Shown: positions 61,811 through 64,000 of the stretch, piece by piece
Layout: every line of letters begins with the position of its first letter
Numbering within the stretch: position 1 is the stretch's first letter
Translations under genes and position numbers: made by a program
Notes under the pieces: generated by a model
What the model was told of the DNA's origin: nothing
Databases searched by the model: none
Seen by the model: only the letters and a program-made list of their open reading frames with translations
Source of the DNA: Rotaria macrura
Taxonomy: Eukaryota > Rotifera > Eurotatoria > Philodinida > Philodinidae
NCBI GenBank assembly: GCA_900239685.1
Contig: OENT01000523.1
Location: 1 to 64,000, forward strand
DNA: 64,000 bases
Direction of reading: 5' to 3'

Positions 61811-64000
61811 CTAAACATCTCGATTTCATTCACCAAGTCAACATGTAACCGGCAACTTCAGTTCGGTCTAGTCAACTCCTTGCATTCGTTTAGTTCAAAT
61901 TAAACCATTAAGCATACTTCGGCATTAAATTTGATTCCTCGTTTTTCATCTTCCTATGGACATTCTGCTGCTCGGGCATCGGGCGAACGGTATTCTACAC
62001 CCGTAAACAACGCTCGAGAATGAGTGAGTCTCAATGTGGATGTCGTCATCCTCTTAGGGTCACTTTTAACGACAATCTTCGTATCCCACATCTTTTTGTT
62101 TTCTTCGACGTCTTCATCCAAACAGACTTCTACACACATTTGACAACTAACAGAAATCGACTTAATTCAGAGCAGTTGAACATCACAGACAGAGACATCT
62201 ATCCACATGCTACTGACTTCAAAGGTCATCTTCATATTATTCAAGTCACACTTTCATCCGTGGAACCCGAATTCCTCAAAAGAACTTCTCCTTGTACTTG
62301 TAGTCAACTTTCTGCCAAACAAATACTTTTCCCCTTCAGTTTTACACGATTTGTATGCAGTCTGATAACTGATCAGAGCTTTACGATAGGCCTTCTTTCT
62401 ATTTATTCCTTCAGTCTCAATTTCATCCACTGTCAACTCGCTCGTTAATCTGCTCGGGTTCAACAGTGTCTCTTCATGGTTTAACCATTGACCAGTCGTT
62501 TCTCTGCTAGTCCTCACTTCCTTGCACATTCGATAAAATTCTTTCCCCTTGTGATCTCGCTGATTCATGCTGATTTTTATTTGAGGAAACGTTCGATGTT
62601 TGTTTTTCATTCCGAAAAATTTTTAATCAAACCGAAACGAACATTTTTTGTTGAACTAAGAACGAGAATTACAAGTTCTTCGAATAGCACAGCCAAAAGA
62701 CATGCGATCTTCTAAGTAGACTTATTTGGGGGAAAATCGAAATTGAGCTTCTTGCACGTCGGGTGTTGTTCTTCGTGTGTTCCTACTGTCATCGATCACG
62801 ACTCGATTCTATTTGATTAGGTGGGAGTTTCCTCACACATCTTTTTCTTGTCCACCAAGAAAACGTCTGTCTATCGTACAGTCAAATAGAAATTTTCAGA
62901 GCACGGATATAAACTTCGGATTTCTCGTGTCCGATTATGTCTTATCAAACTTTCTGAATTGCCTTTATAGAAGAGGACTTCGAACTGTGTCCATCCTGAT
63001 CGACTTACAATCAACGACAGAAACAAACTTATTTTATTTTTGTGATCCGTTGGTCACTCGAGAGAACAAGATAATAATACAACATCTTCTAGGGAACAGT
63101 CGCCGCCGTTGTGCAAAACAGACATCACTGATGCAGAAGCTCTCTGCCTGCACTTGCTCATCGAATTAACTTATCGAAAATCGACATAGAAACTCGATTG
63201 GCATTCGGGTTGCTCAAATGGAAATAAATAGAACTCGGTTCTTCTTTCCAGCATGATATTTCTGGGAAACAACGGTGATTGTTTTGTGGGGCGAGCAAGA
63301 TCCATGTATACACGGTTCTATTCTTGATACCAGCAAAACTTTCAATATGACCGATCGAAACTGATTGACCCATTGCAGGAGTGTCATTATTCGAGCGGAA
63401 AAAGCACTTCGATTTCAAGTAACTCGTTCTCTAACATTCTTCAGGCGTCACTTTTTGAAGTATTCCATGGAAATACTCAACAACCTGTTTCATTCGAAAC
63501 TTAAATACGATACGACTAGTCTGATTCTCCTTGATGTCGGCGAGTAAAAAGTCTATCTACTCTAGTGTAGTGTCATCGATGACTATTCGAATAACAGGAA
63601 AATCAGACTTAACTCATTTCAGATGGCTGCTTTTGCAATGTTCATATCATACATTTTAAACTTTAGAAACAGGTCTTTTCGAGTACTTCCCTGACCATTC
63701 GCCTTCCACAAGGTTGTTGTCACATTGACTTTGAGTGTCTTCGGCGAAAGTCACGTCTGTTTTCACCGAAAAATAGTCATGAGAACTGTTAAGTGTCGGC
63801 TAAGGAGATTCTCCACACGCGCCATTCTCATCGCAGGCAGGACCAGCAATTATCCATTTCAAAATTAAAGAATATTCTTGGATCGTTTCTTATTTGATCT
63901 ATACTTTTTAGTTTTCGTTCATCGACATAAAAACAGTTCTCCATTAGTTTCAGCTAAGCCGATCTCTCCTCGCCTGTTCGCTCACGACTCGGTAAGATTT
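61811..64000. other. Probable TRIP13 intron or 5' flank
   Basis: I searched the minus strand for an exon ending in Gly-Pro-Pro-G before a GT donor and found none. Apart from the unsupported frame at 62,254-62,610, nothing is recognised. Confidence 0.45.
62254..62610 (-). CDS. Hypothetical 118-residue frame, unidentified
   Basis: An ATG-started minus-strand frame with soluble, charged, protein-like composition (KGKEFYRMCKEVRTSRE, ELTVDEIETEGINRKKAYRK). It matches no family I recognise and is not the TRIP13 N-terminus. A 142-residue plus-strand frame overlaps it and may be its shadow or the reverse. It could be a single-exon gene, an exon, or chance. Confidence 0.22.
   Translation of the reverse strand: MKNKHRTFPQIKISMNQRDHKGKEFYRMCKEVRTSRETTGQWLNHEETLLNPSRLTSELTVDEIETEGINRKKAYRKALISYQTAYKSCKTEGEKYLFGRKLTTSTRRSSFEEFGFHG

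Noticed and set aside
62020-62448. A 142-residue plus-strand gene
   Set aside because: It overlaps the more protein-like minus-strand frame and reads as its low-complexity shadow rich in Phe, Leu and Ser.

Overview
The window is eukaryotic nuclear DNA, AT-rich, with split genes and no bacterial operon signals. It is dominated by one very long minus-strand gene for a dynein heavy chain (about 48.5 kb, 58 exons, 4,729 residues in my hand-spliced model). Beside it lie a divergent 14-3-3 gene, a small three-pass membrane protein gene and the 3' part of a TRIP13/PCH2 AAA+ gene. A multi-exon dynein with a stalk and microtubule-binding domain, together with 14-3-3 and TRIP13, points to a eukaryote with dynein-based motility, probably an animal with fast-evolving proteins. 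I cannot name the lineage from sequence alone.

Layout from left to right. 1-7,805 has no supported gene; it holds a 1.4-kb inverted-repeat element with a CCCTA-rich minisatellite (2,941-4,349). 7,806-56,333 (minus) is the dynein heavy chain: N-terminal tail, linker, AAA1 to AAA4, stalk with microtubule-binding domain, AAA5, AAA6 and C-terminal cap, in the usual order. About two thirds of the gene is 13 long introns, one of which holds a second inverted-repeat element (11,533-12,333). 56,334-57,768 separates the divergent starts of dynein and the three-pass membrane protein (plus, 57,769-58,304). The stop codon of that gene directly abuts the stop of the convergent 14-3-3 gene (minus, 58,305-59,052). 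61,095-61,810 (minus) is the last exon of TRIP13/PCH2; its earlier exons are not in the window.

The most striking result is that the dynein looks like an intact gene (all 57 intron phases agree, no internal stops) but has lost the nucleotide machinery of its main motor site. AAA1 has no recognisable Walker A or Walker B, and AAA4 has no Walker A, while AAA2 and AAA3 keep theirs. The neighbouring 14-3-3 has likewise lost the basic phosphopeptide-binding residues, while TRIP13 keeps every ATPase motif visible. Two near-complete genes therefore look like scaffold-type descendants of an enzyme and of a phospho-reader.

The introns are also informative. Forty-four are 43-220 nt and thirteen are 0.9-4.1 kb, with none between. 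Half of the 5' splice sites have a pyrimidine at +3, and TAG is the commonest 3' splice site. All splicing was done by eye from reading frame, splice sites and family similarity, without transcript evidence.
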